A stretch of DNA of 12,251 bases from Bacteroidales bacterium (GTDB lineage: Bacteria > Bacteroidota > Bacteroidia > Bacteroidales > WCHB1-69), in assembly GCA_031264975.1 (NCBI GenBank), contig JAISDH010000221.1:1-12251 (forward strand). Reading direction: 5' to 3'. The notes beneath the pieces are model-generated. The model made no database searches. It was not told where the DNA came from and was given only the letters and a program-made list of their open reading frames with translations. Positions 7,059 to 12,251 of the stretch are shown piece by piece; positions within the stretch are counted from its first letter, which is position 1; every line of letters starts with the position of its first letter. The position numbers were made by a program, and so were the translations under genes.

Positions 7059-7310
7059 ATGAAAATACTAAGAATAATCTACAAAACCATTTCCGTGCCA
7101 TTAAAATATTTGCTACTCCTGTTCATCTATTGCTATCAACGGTTAATATCTCCCCTACTCCCTTCTTCCTGCCGATTTGTTCCAACATGTTCGGCTTACG
7201 GGATAGAGGCAATCAAAAAGTATGGCCCGTTCAAAGGAGGCTGGCTAACCCTAAAACGTATCCTCTCCTGCCACCCATGGGGAAAAAGCGGATATGACCC
7301 TGTCCCTTGA
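7059..7310 (+). CDS. yidD: Membrane protein insertion efficiency factor YidD
   Basis: 83 aa, normal for the family. YidD is a small membrane-associated protein that assists YidC/Sec-dependent insertion of inner-membrane proteins. The N-terminus is an amphipathic/hydrophobic segment (VPLKYLLLLFIYCYQRLISP). The conserved core follows: CRFVPTCSAYGIEAIKKYG (residues about 38-56), GPFKGGWLTLKRILSCHPW and the C-terminal GKSGYDPVP. The ATG at 7059 is chosen because it begins the conserved N-terminus (MKILRIIYKTIS); the frame is open further left but unrelated. YidD is usually beside rnpA, rpmH or yidC, none of which is present here. Heptamer array D begins 2 nt after the stop. Confidence 0.94.
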   Translation: MKILRIIYKTISVPLKYLLLLFIYCYQRLISPLLPSSCRFVPTCSAYGIEAIKKYGPFKGGWLTLKRILSCHPWGKSGYDPVP

Positions 7311-7312
7311 AA

Positions 7313-7340
7313 GGTACAAGGAACAAGGGACAAGGGACAA
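7313..7340. repeat. Heptamer array D (GGNACAA, 4 units)
   Basis: GGTACAA, GGAACAA, GGGACAA, GGGACAA in register, beginning 2 nt after the yidD stop codon. The units are the reverse-strand equivalent of array C (CAAGGNA), so both arrays show the same strand in the mRNA of the gene they follow. Confidence 0.8.
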
Positions 7341-7371
7341 GGCGCATGGAGAAAATACAAATATCCTGTCA

Positions 7372-7437
7372 CTCGCTCGGCGTAGCCTAATGTCATCAAC
7401 TTAAGGAATGCCGGAAGGTATTCAATGTGGATAATCA
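7372..7437 (+). repeat. Partial copy of the hairpin repeat, left of the toxin-antitoxin pair
   Basis: About 66 bp similar to 8062-8130: shared blocks are CGCTCGGC, ATCAA-TTAAG, GAATGCCGGAAGGTATTC and CAATGT. The segment 7406-7423 folds as GAATGCC-GGAA-GGTATTC, a 7-bp stem with one G-U pair and a GNRA-type loop. The rest of the multi-hairpin element seen at 8132-8296 is missing here. Confidence 0.65.
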
Positions 7438-7459
7438 ACTATTGGGGGAAAAGGAAAGA

Positions 7460-7489
7460 TTGCGTGATTGATTTTTTGATTACCTTTGC
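7460..7489 (+). promoter_or_regulatory. Promoter of the toxin-antitoxin pair
   Basis: TACCTTTGC at 7481-7489 matches TAnnTTTG, with TTG at 7460-7462 and 18 bp between. Predicted transcription starts near 7496, leaving a leader of about 35 nt to the ATG at 7531. A TTG at 7486 that would lengthen the first gene lies inside the promoter and is not a likely start. Confidence 0.6.
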
Positions 7490-7530
7490 AACAAATAAAA
7501 GAAACAGGTTACAATAAAAACTATATTGTC

Positions 7531-7737
7531 ATGAAAGTGTTAATAGATATCCCTGATGCAAAAGCGTCCTATCTGCTGGAAATATTGCGTCATATCCCAT
7601 ACGTGAAAACAAAACAACTTACCGATAACAAAGCGCTTCTAATATCGGAAATAAGGGAAGCCGTTGAAGAAATGAAATTAATCCGGTCAGGCGAAAAGAA
7701 AGCGCGTGACGTTGAAGAATTTTTGAATGAACTATAG
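7531..7737 (+). CDS. Small antitoxin-like protein upstream of a RelE-type toxin
   Basis: 68 aa. It begins MKVLIDIPDAKASYLLEILRHI, a short strand-helix pattern like small Bacteroidota proteins encoded before RelE-type toxins. The C-terminal half is charged and helical (LISEIREAVEEMKLIRSGEK, then ARDVEEFLNEL), suited to wrap and neutralise a toxin. No clear DNA-binding domain is visible, although the first strand and helix could form one as a dimer. The last codons overlap the toxin gene by 11 nt, which implies translational coupling. The start at 7531 is chosen because the upstream extension runs into the promoter. The antitoxin role rests on position, size and resemblance from memory. Confidence 0.75.
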   Translation: MKVLIDIPDAKASYLLEILRHIPYVKTKQLTDNKALLISEIREAVEEMKLIRSGEKKARDVEEFLNEL

Positions 7738-8056
7738 CGTAAAATCTATTGAAGTCTTCGAGCGTCAGGCAAAAAGAATGGTAAAAAAATACGCCTCGCT
7801 CAAGGATGAACTAAAAGAACTTGCTCGAAAACTTGCAGAATATCCACAATTGGGCATTCCGTTGGGGAATAACTGTTTTAAAATTCGTATCTCTATCGCA
7901 TCAAAAGGCAAAGGTAAATCGGGTGGCGGACGAATTATTACTCATTGTGCGCTCAGAGATACTACAGTTTATCTACTCTCCATATACGATAAATCAGAAA
8001 AAGAAGATTTAACCGACAAGGAATTGAAAGAATTGCTGGAATATATCCCTGACTGA
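7727..8056 (+). CDS. RelE/ParE-superfamily toxin-like protein
   Basis: 109 aa. Small basic protein with the fold pattern of RelE/ParE superfamily toxins: two N-terminal helices (SVKSIEVFERQAKRMVKKYA, then LKDELKELARKLA), followed by beta strands with GIPLGNNCFKIRISIASKGKGKSGGGRIITH and the terminal VYLLSIYDKSEKEDLTDKELKELL. The K-I-R-x-x-I-x-S-K-G-K-G-K-S-G-G segment and the IYDKSEKE ending mark a common Bacteroidota subgroup. Members of the superfamily are ribosome-dependent mRNA interferases or gyrase poisons; which applies here cannot be told. The ATG at 7727 overlaps the antitoxin end by 11 nt. The pair is bracketed by repeat copies at 7372-7437 and 8062-8130. Confidence 0.85.
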   Translation: MNYSVKSIEVFERQAKRMVKKYASLKDELKELARKLAEYPQLGIPLGNNCFKIRISIASKGKGKSGGGRIITHCALRDTTVYLLSIYDKSEKEDLTDKELKELLEYIPD

Positions 8057-8060
8057 TTCC

Positions 8061-8296
8061 CCACGCTCGGCATAGTCTCCAGACAAACGCCATCAAGTTA
8101 AGAATTGCCGAAAGGCATTCAATGTAGGTAACCCCGAGCTGCGCTCCGCTTGCACAGGGTAGAAATGCGTTTTCTTTATCGGAACTACGTAGTTATTCAA
8201 CTCCATTCGGAGTTGAGAAGGAGAAATATACGCTTTGTCCCCGAGCTGCGCCTTCGGCTTGCACGGGGTTATCCATATTTGACGCCTTCCGGCGTC
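8061..8296. repeat. Multi-hairpin intergenic element (six stems)
   Basis: Six stems in 236 bp: 8102-8120 (GAAT/ATTC and GCC/GGC with a bulged T and GAAA loop); 8132-8159 (CCCCGAGC...GCACAGGG with inner GCG/CGC); 8183-8194 (AACTACGTAGTT); 8197-8216 (8-bp perfect stem, TCAACTCC/GGAGTTGA, loop ATTC); 8239-8268 (CCCCG/CGGGG with inner GCC/GGC); 8281-8296 (GACGCC/GGCGTC, loop TTCC). Stems two and five are variants of one motif. I recall similar CCCCGAGCTGCGC...GCACGGGG repeats dispersed in Bacteroidales genomes, unverified. The left 70 bp also occurs at 7372-7437. No protein is encoded. Confidence 0.75.
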
Positions 8297-8387
8297 TGAA
8301 CTACGATTACGCTAATGGTTTTGTTGCTTTGTGAATTTTTCCCTTTAAGTTGACGACATTGGGAAACAGGCAAAAAGGTACATGGGA

Positions 8388-8395
8388 CAAAGATA
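8388..8395 (-). promoter_or_regulatory. Minus-strand -7 match pointing into the multi-hairpin element
   Basis: Minus strand 8395-8388 reads TATCTTTG, a full TAnnTTTG match. No coding gene lies to its left on that strand before the convergent toxin gene. If active, it would transcribe the six-stem element as an RNA of about 300 nt. No -33 element was confirmed. Confidence 0.3.
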
Positions 8396-8409
8396 TGCTT
8401 GTTATATGC

Positions 8410-8460
8410 TGCCTTTTCCCTTTCGCCCCTTCGTCCTTTCGCCCCTTTTCGCCCTTTTCT
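8410..8460. repeat. CCTTTCGCCCC-type pyrimidine tract
   Basis: An almost purely pyrimidine run built from repeats of CCTTTCGCCCC, with G only in the CG steps. It adjoins heptamer array F. Shorter tracts of the same kind flank arrays B and E (about 719-755 and 6776-6791, 6894-6910). Confidence 0.6.
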
Positions 8461-8463
8461 CAT

Positions 8464-8498
8464 GGCTTGCCTGCCTGTTGCTTGCTGCTTGCTGCCCC
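8464..8498. repeat. Heptamer array F (TTGCTTG, 5 units)
   Basis: GGCTTGC, CTGCCTG, TTGCTTG, CTGCTTG, CTGCCCC in register, 18 nt past the rnr stop codon. Positions 8459-8485 are identical over 27 nt to 753-779 in array B. On the rnr mRNA strand the units read CAAGCAA/CAAGCAG. Confidence 0.8.
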
Positions 8499-8516
8499 TA
8501 AGCCTTATTACAGATT

Positions 8517-10673
8517 TTATATAAAGACGAAGTCCATTTGTTTTTTTGTCAATTGAACGTCTTTTACTCGGATGTGGACTTTGTTGCCCAGGCAATATAT
8601 TTTTCCGGTATGCTGTCCTATGTAGCGGTAGTTCTCTTCGTCATAATAGTAAAAATCATCTACCAACGATTTTACAGATACCATTCCTTCACACTTGGTT
8701 TCATCCAATTGTACCCAAATTCCCCATTTGCTTACGCCTGAAATTAATCCGTAAAACTCCTGCCCGATTTTATCCGATAGATATTCTGCCTGCTTGTATT
8801 TTATAGAATTACGTTCCGCCTCTACAGCTCGCTGTTCCATGTCGCTTGAATGTTTGCATTTTGCTTCCAAATCCTCCTTATTGACAGAAGGTTTTCCGCT
8901 TAAATAACTACTTAGCAAGCGGTGTACCATTAAGTCAGGGTAACGTCGAATGGGGGATGTAAAATGAGTGTAGTATTTAAACGCCAATCCATAATGCCCA
9001 ATATTATTGGTGGAATAAACAGCCCGCTGCATGGTGCGAATAGCCAATGATTCAATTATATTTTGTTCTCCCTTGCCCTGCACAAAAGAAAATAGACTGT
9101 TCATAGAGTTGACAAAGCTCTTCCGCGAACCTAACTCAAGCGAATATCCCAATTTGTTAATGAAGGTATTGAATTTGGTTATCTTTTCGTCTAAGGGCTT
9201 ATCGTGGATGCGGTAAACAAAACTTTTGGGTTCTTTTCCCTGAGGTACTTTTCCTATCAACTCGGCTACTTTACGGTTCGCCAACAACATAAAATCTTCT
9301 ACCAATCGATTGGAATCTTTGTTTTCTTTGAGATAGACTCCGATTGGTTTTGCGTTTTCGTCCAGAATAAACTTTACCTCTTCGGTCGCAAAGTTAATTG
9401 AACCGCGAGTGAAACGTTCTTTTCGGAGCGCCTTGGCAATCGTGTCCAACATAAGCACTTCTTCGTGATAGTCTCCCGTTTTGGTTTCTATGATTTGCTG
9501 TATTTCGTCGTAGTTAAAGCGACGGTTGGAATTGATAACCGTCTTTCCTATCCATTGGTTATAAATCTTGCCGGTCTCATCCATCTTAAACACAATGGAA
9601 AAACATAACTTATCTTCATTCGGTCGTAAAGAACAAACGTTATTCGACAGTTTTTCCGGTAACATGGAAATTGTCCTGTCTACCAAATATACCGATGTGG
9701 CACGCTTGAAGGCTTCCGCTTCAATTGCCGTTCCTTTCCTTACATAATGAGAAACATCGGCAATGTGTACGCCTATTTGATATTGGTTCTTCTCTAATTT
9801 CTTAAACGAAATGGCGTCGTCAAAATCTTTGGCGTCTTCGGGGTCTATGGTGATTGTTAGCGTATCTCTGAAGTCGCGACGTTGTAAGATTTCACTTTCA
9901 GGAATCTGCTCCCTGATTTTTGCCGCTTCTTCTTCCGCCTCCTCAGAAAAAACAGGATTGAAGTTTTGGTCTATCAAAATAGATACCATTTCTACGGTGT
10001 TGTCCCCCGGATAACCTAAAATTTGAGAGACCTCTCCGAAAGGATTACGCGCATGTTCAGACCATTCTGTAATCTTCGCCACAACCTTTTGTCCCGTCTT
10101 CGCTCCGTGCAACGCAGGGTTGGGAATGAGAATGTCGATGGGCATATTTGTATTATCGGGAATAAAATAAGAGATGTTCTTTGATTCTTTAATTACTCCG
10201 ACAAAAAACTCCTTATCCCGTTTCACAATTTCAATCACACGCCCTTCCGGACGACGCCCTTTGCGGGCTGGGAATAAATGAACCTTCACCATATCGCCAT
10301 TTAACGAACGAGCGGTATTGTTGGCGGCAATAAAAACGTCTTCTATCTCAAGATTATTGGGAATGAGATACGCCTTGCCCGTTTGTTTCATACTGATACG
10401 ACCTTCTATTATGTTGGAATGGTCTGCCGTAATATGAATAGGATTCAGTTTGTACTTCCCCCTGTTGCCGATAACCAGGATATTGCTCTGCGCCATTTCT
10501 GCCATCGTCTTATGAACCAATCCCCGTTCGCTCCGCTCGCTAATATCTAATCTTGCCGCTATCTGCTTGTAATTATAATATTGATACGGGCTCTTGCTAA
10601 ATTCTGCCAAAATACGAGCGCTAAATTCAGTACCTATTTGTTGCGGTTTTTCTTTTCTTCTTCTTCTGTTCAT
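8517..10673 (-). CDS. rnr: Ribonuclease R
   Basis: 718 aa, a full-length RNase II/R family 3'-5' exoribonuclease that degrades structured RNA and takes part in RNA quality control in the cytoplasm. Domains in order: N-terminal helix-turn-helix-like segment (about 15-78, ending GNRGKYKLNP), cold-shock domains (about 85-215), RNB catalytic domain (about 265-590) and C-terminal S1 domain (about 638-718). The catalytic acidic cluster is intact: D277, D283, D285 and D286 in TIDPEDAKDFDDA. Other RNB marks are GVHIADVSHYV, ISMLPEKLSNNVCSLRP and FTSPIRRYPDLMVHR (571-585). The start MNRRRRKEK is basic and plausible. Upstream by 39 nt on the same strand is a small membrane protein gene, possibly in one operon. 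The stop adjoins heptamer array F. It lacks the long basic tail of E. coli RNase R, as is common in this phylum. Confidence 0.96.
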   Translation of the reverse strand: MNRRRRKEKPQQIGTEFSARILAEFSKSPYQYYNYKQIAARLDISERSERGLVHKTMAEMAQSNILVIGNRGKYKLNPIHITADHSNIIEGRISMKQTGKAYLIPNNLEIEDVFIAANNTARSLNGDMVKVHLFPARKGRRPEGRVIEIVKRDKEFFVGVIKESKNISYFIPDNTNMPIDILIPNPALHGAKTGQKVVAKITEWSEHARNPFGEVSQILGYPGDNTVEMVSILIDQNFNPVFSEEAEEEAAKIREQIPESEILQRRDFRDTLTITIDPEDAKDFDDAISFKKLEKNQYQIGVHIADVSHYVRKGTAIEAEAFKRATSVYLVDRTISMLPEKLSNNVCSLRPNEDKLCFSIVFKMDETGKIYNQWIGKTVINSNRRFNYDEIQQIIETKTGDYHEEVLMLDTIAKALRKERFTRGSINFATEEVKFILDENAKPIGVYLKENKDSNRLVEDFMLLANRKVAELIGKVPQGKEPKSFVYRIHDKPLDEKITKFNTFINKLGYSLELGSRKSFVNSMNSLFSFVQGKGEQNIIESLAIRTMQRAVYSTNNIGHYGLAFKYYTHFTSPIRRYPDLMVHRLLSSYLSGKPSVNKEDLEAKCKHSSDMEQRAVEAERNSIKYKQAEYLSDKIGQEFYGLISGVSKWGIWVQLDETKCEGMVSVKSLVDDFYYYDEENYRYIGQHTGKIYCLGNKVHIRVKDVQLTKKQMDFVFI

Positions 10674-10712
10674 CTTTATTATTATTATGAAAGTGATTTG
10701 CTTGCGTCATTA

Positions 10713-11066
10713 TCAATGACATTCTGTTAACCATGTTTGTTGTTTGGAGTGATATACCTTATCACAATTATTTCTTAGCTGAAAACGTAAAATATAGTAA
10801 TTATTGTCTTTGTTTTCCAAAATAAAAATCTCACTGTATTGTTTGTCGTTTACTACTTCGGTCAATGAATCGGGCAATCTTCCTGTTGCTTTTTTATATT
10901 GCTCAATCTCTTTTATAAGATATTTAGCCCTGTCCTGCATACTCTTTTCGTATGTATTGAACTGCCTTGCAACAAAGAAACACAATAACCCAACCAAAAT
11001 AACGGCTGATAATAATGAATATAATTTACGTGCAAAATTAGTTTTTCCTTCCATTCTTTCCCTCAT
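10713..11066 (-). CDS. Small single-pass membrane protein of unknown function
   Basis: 117 aa, not recognised as a named family. Residues 1-15 are basic and cytoplasmic, residues about 16-33 form one membrane segment (YSLLSAVILVGLLCFFVA), and the rest should face the periplasm. The region EIEQYKKATGRLPDSLTEVV (53-72) resembles the YKKATGRYPDSL-type stretch of pseudopilin-like and small Bacteroidota envelope proteins, followed by strand-rich sequence. Two cysteines (C101, C116) could form a disulfide. An alternative start at Met5 (11054) would still keep the membrane segment. It lies 39 nt upstream of rnr on the same strand. The coding call is based on sensible protein character and the strand match with rnr. 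Confidence 0.65.
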   Translation of the reverse strand: MRERMEGKTNFARKLYSLLSAVILVGLLCFFVARQFNTYEKSMQDRAKYLIKEIEQYKKATGRLPDSLTEVVNDKQYSEIFILENKDNNYYILRFQLRNNCDKVYHSKQQTWLTECH

Positions 11067-11361
11067 TTAAATATGCTACTTGCTTGCGCTAAAACGAAAT
11101 TCAACACAAGAAAAACTATCCGGTCATTGAACGGATTCTTTTGAATATCCATAGGAAAGCCCAAGAAATCAAACCTTATTTCCATTCAACCGTAAGGAAT
11201 AGTCTTTATGCTTTACGCACTTTATGGCTAATTTATTGCTAATCCCTCTATGTCTTTCCATTTTTTTTGTATCTTTGCAAAAAAACAGTTCATATTATTT
11301 TGTAAAAATTGACCCGCTTTATTCCAGATAAAAACCAAAAAAGCATATAACATTACCAAGG
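11067..11361. other. Divergent intergenic region before the polysaccharide export locus
   Basis: About 295 bp with no gene. It contains a promoter match for the rightward genes at 11270-11278 and two possible weak stems: ATCCG/CGGAT near 11118-11136, and CCTTA/TAAGG near 11175-11198. A single GCTTGCTTGCG-like fragment near 11079-11087 recalls the heptamers. No NusG-like antiterminator gene or invertible-promoter repeat is visible. Confidence 0.5.
11270..11278 (+). promoter_or_regulatory. Promoter -7 element of the polysaccharide export genes
   Basis: TATCTTTGC matches TAnnTTTG in full and follows a T-run. No good -33 TTTG is at the expected distance. It predicts a transcript start near 11285 and a leader of about 77 nt. 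Confidence 0.55.
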
Positions 11362-12072
11362 ATGAATAAATTACTAATATCTATATTATTCAGCGCTATT
11401 CTATTTTATTCCTGTAATTCATACAAGGAAATATTGTATCTCCAAGACGCCAACGTAGACACGGCAACAAAGATAGACAACTATCAGGAAATAACTATTC
11501 AGCCCTACGACATGCTCTTTATTGTCGTCTCAAGCAAAACGCCTGAACTGACGTTGCCTTTTAATCTTTCTCCCGTGTCCTATTCCGCCGACGGAACAAT
11601 TATCAACTCCAAACAACAACATCTTTATTATACGGTTAATGAAAATGGATATGTCGATTTGCTTACTTTGGGAGAAATGTACGCGGCAGGACTGACAAAA
11701 GAACAGTTTGCCAAACTCATTAGAGACAAACTTATCGAAGAAAATTATATCAATAATCCTATCGTAACCGTACGACCCATCAACCTGAAAATTTACATCA
11801 CCGGAGAAGTGCTAAACCCCGGCGTGTACGAAATAACGAAAAATTATATTACCCTGCTCGAAGCTATCGCCATGGCTGGAGACTTGACCATTTATGGAAA
11901 CAGAAATAAGGTGAAAGTAATACGGGAAAAAAACGGCGAAAGAAAAATCTATAACGTAGACCTGAGAACGGCTGAACTCTTTCATTCCCCCGCCTACTAT
12001 CTACAACAAAACGATTTCATCTATATAGAACCTATCAACACAAACCGGAAAAAATTAAACAGATATAAATAA
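11362..12072 (+). CDS. Wza-like polysaccharide export lipoprotein
   Basis: 236 aa, the short Bacteroidota form of the outer-membrane polysaccharide export protein. Residues 1-18 are a lipoprotein signal, with lipobox FYSC and Cys18. The polysaccharide export domain covers about 43-138 (ITIQPYDMLFIVVSSKTPEL, then YTVNENGYVDLLTLGEMYAAGLT, then YINNPIVTVRPI). One SLBB domain follows (about 142-190: KIYITGEVLNPGVYEITKNY and LLEAIAMAGDLTIYGNRNKVKVIRE). It ends in a basic tail. It should form the outer-membrane part of a capsule or exopolysaccharide export channel together with the Wzc-like protein that starts 74 nt downstream. The ATG at 11362 is the one that gives the intact signal peptide. Confidence 0.92.
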   Translation: MNKLLISILFSAILFYSCNSYKEILYLQDANVDTATKIDNYQEITIQPYDMLFIVVSSKTPELTLPFNLSPVSYSADGTIINSKQQHLYYTVNENGYVDLLTLGEMYAAGLTKEQFAKLIRDKLIEENYINNPIVTVRPINLKIYITGEVLNPGVYEITKNYITLLEAIAMAGDLTIYGNRNKVKVIREKNGERKIYNVDLRTAELFHSPAYYLQQNDFIYIEPINTNRKKLNRYK

Positions 12073-12146
12073 TAGTCCCAAATACACGACCGTATCACAG
12101 TCTATTCATTTCTCTTATAACACGAATAAATAATATCAGATAAAAA

Positions 12147-12251
12147 ATGTCTCAAACAAATAACGAACAATCGGAAAGCTACGAAATAGTAATCACTGAC
12201 TATTTGAAAATACTTCTCAAAAACTGGTACTGGATTGCTTTATCTATTATA
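12147..12251 (+). CDS. Wzc-like chain-length / tyrosine kinase protein, N-terminus only
   Basis: Only 35 codons are inside the window; the frame runs off the right edge. The protein begins MSQTNNEQSESYEIVITDYL and continues KILLKNWYWIALSII. The pattern of a short polar N-terminus, then DYLKILLKNWYWI entering a membrane helix, is typical of Wzz/Wzc proteins, which control polysaccharide chain length and, in the Wzc form, carry a C-terminal tyrosine kinase. The position after the Wza-like gene supports this. Whether the kinase domain is present cannot be seen. Confidence 0.8.
   Translation, partial: MSQTNNEQSESYEIVITDYLKILLKNWYWIALSII

Noticed and set aside
6773..7062. Two overlapping open frames rich in CCVLRVACC
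   Set aside because: Artefact of the TTGCNTG array; the frames cover the yidD promoter.
7486..7530. 15-residue N-terminal extension of the antitoxin-like protein
   Set aside because: Its TTG start falls inside the -7 promoter element, and the ATG at 7531 gives the family-like N-terminus.
7372..8130. Insertion sequence carrying the toxin-antitoxin pair
   Set aside because: No transposase, terminal inverted repeats or target duplication is seen; only diverged direct repeats.
8269..8595. Minus-strand open frame beside rnr
   Set aside because: It overlaps the rnr 3' end in another frame and runs through heptamers, a pyrimidine tract and part of a hairpin element.

Overview
The window looks like a chromosomal segment of a Bacteroidota bacterium, most likely order Bacteroidales. 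The evidence is a TonB-dependent receptor with an N-terminal carboxypeptidase-regulatory-like domain paired with a DUF4249 lipoprotein, several promoter matches to the Bacteroidetes -7 element TAnnTTTG, few Shine-Dalgarno sites, a Bacteroidetes-style RelE-type toxin pair, and short Wza/Wzc-like surface polysaccharide proteins. The genus cannot be read from the sequence.

Layout. 1-909 has no convincing gene. It holds a leftward promoter match, a heptamer array, a tandem array of about ten to eleven 21-bp palindromic units (281-511), a terminator-like hairpin and a second heptamer array. 910-4203 (+) is a TonB-dependent receptor / DUF4249 lipoprotein operon, an outer-membrane uptake pair of unknown substrate. 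4204-4398 is a convergent intergenic region with hairpins and a heptamer array. 4399-6597 (-) is ahpC-ahpF, a complete alkyl hydroperoxide reductase system with a strong hairpin between the genes. 6598-7058 is a divergent intergenic region with promoters on both sides and a 13-unit heptamer array. 7059-7310 (+) is yidD. 7531-8056 (+) is a small toxin-antitoxin-like module, bracketed by two same-orientation copies of one hairpin-containing repeat. 8057-8516 is a non-coding region with a chain of six hairpins. 8517-10673 (-) is rnr (RNase R), preceded by a small single-pass membrane protein (10713-11066, -). From 11270 rightward a capsule/exopolysaccharide locus begins with a Wza-like lipoprotein and the first 35 codons of a Wzc-like chain-length protein cut by the window edge.

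How it fits together. The protein-coding genes are ordinary housekeeping, stress and envelope functions: peroxide defence, RNA turnover, membrane-protein insertion, nutrient uptake and polysaccharide export. The unusual content is between the genes. Seven period-7 arrays (based on TTGCTTG/CAAGCAA, CAAGGNA and GGTTAAC) occupy most intergenic regions, several touching stop codons. The 21-bp array has an RNA-like pattern of wobble and compensatory changes. The most plausible candidate for something undescribed is this repeat and structured-RNA layer, especially the 21-bp hairpin array at 281-511 and the multi-hairpin element at 8061-8296. No new protein system is visible, and all function given to the repeats is inference.
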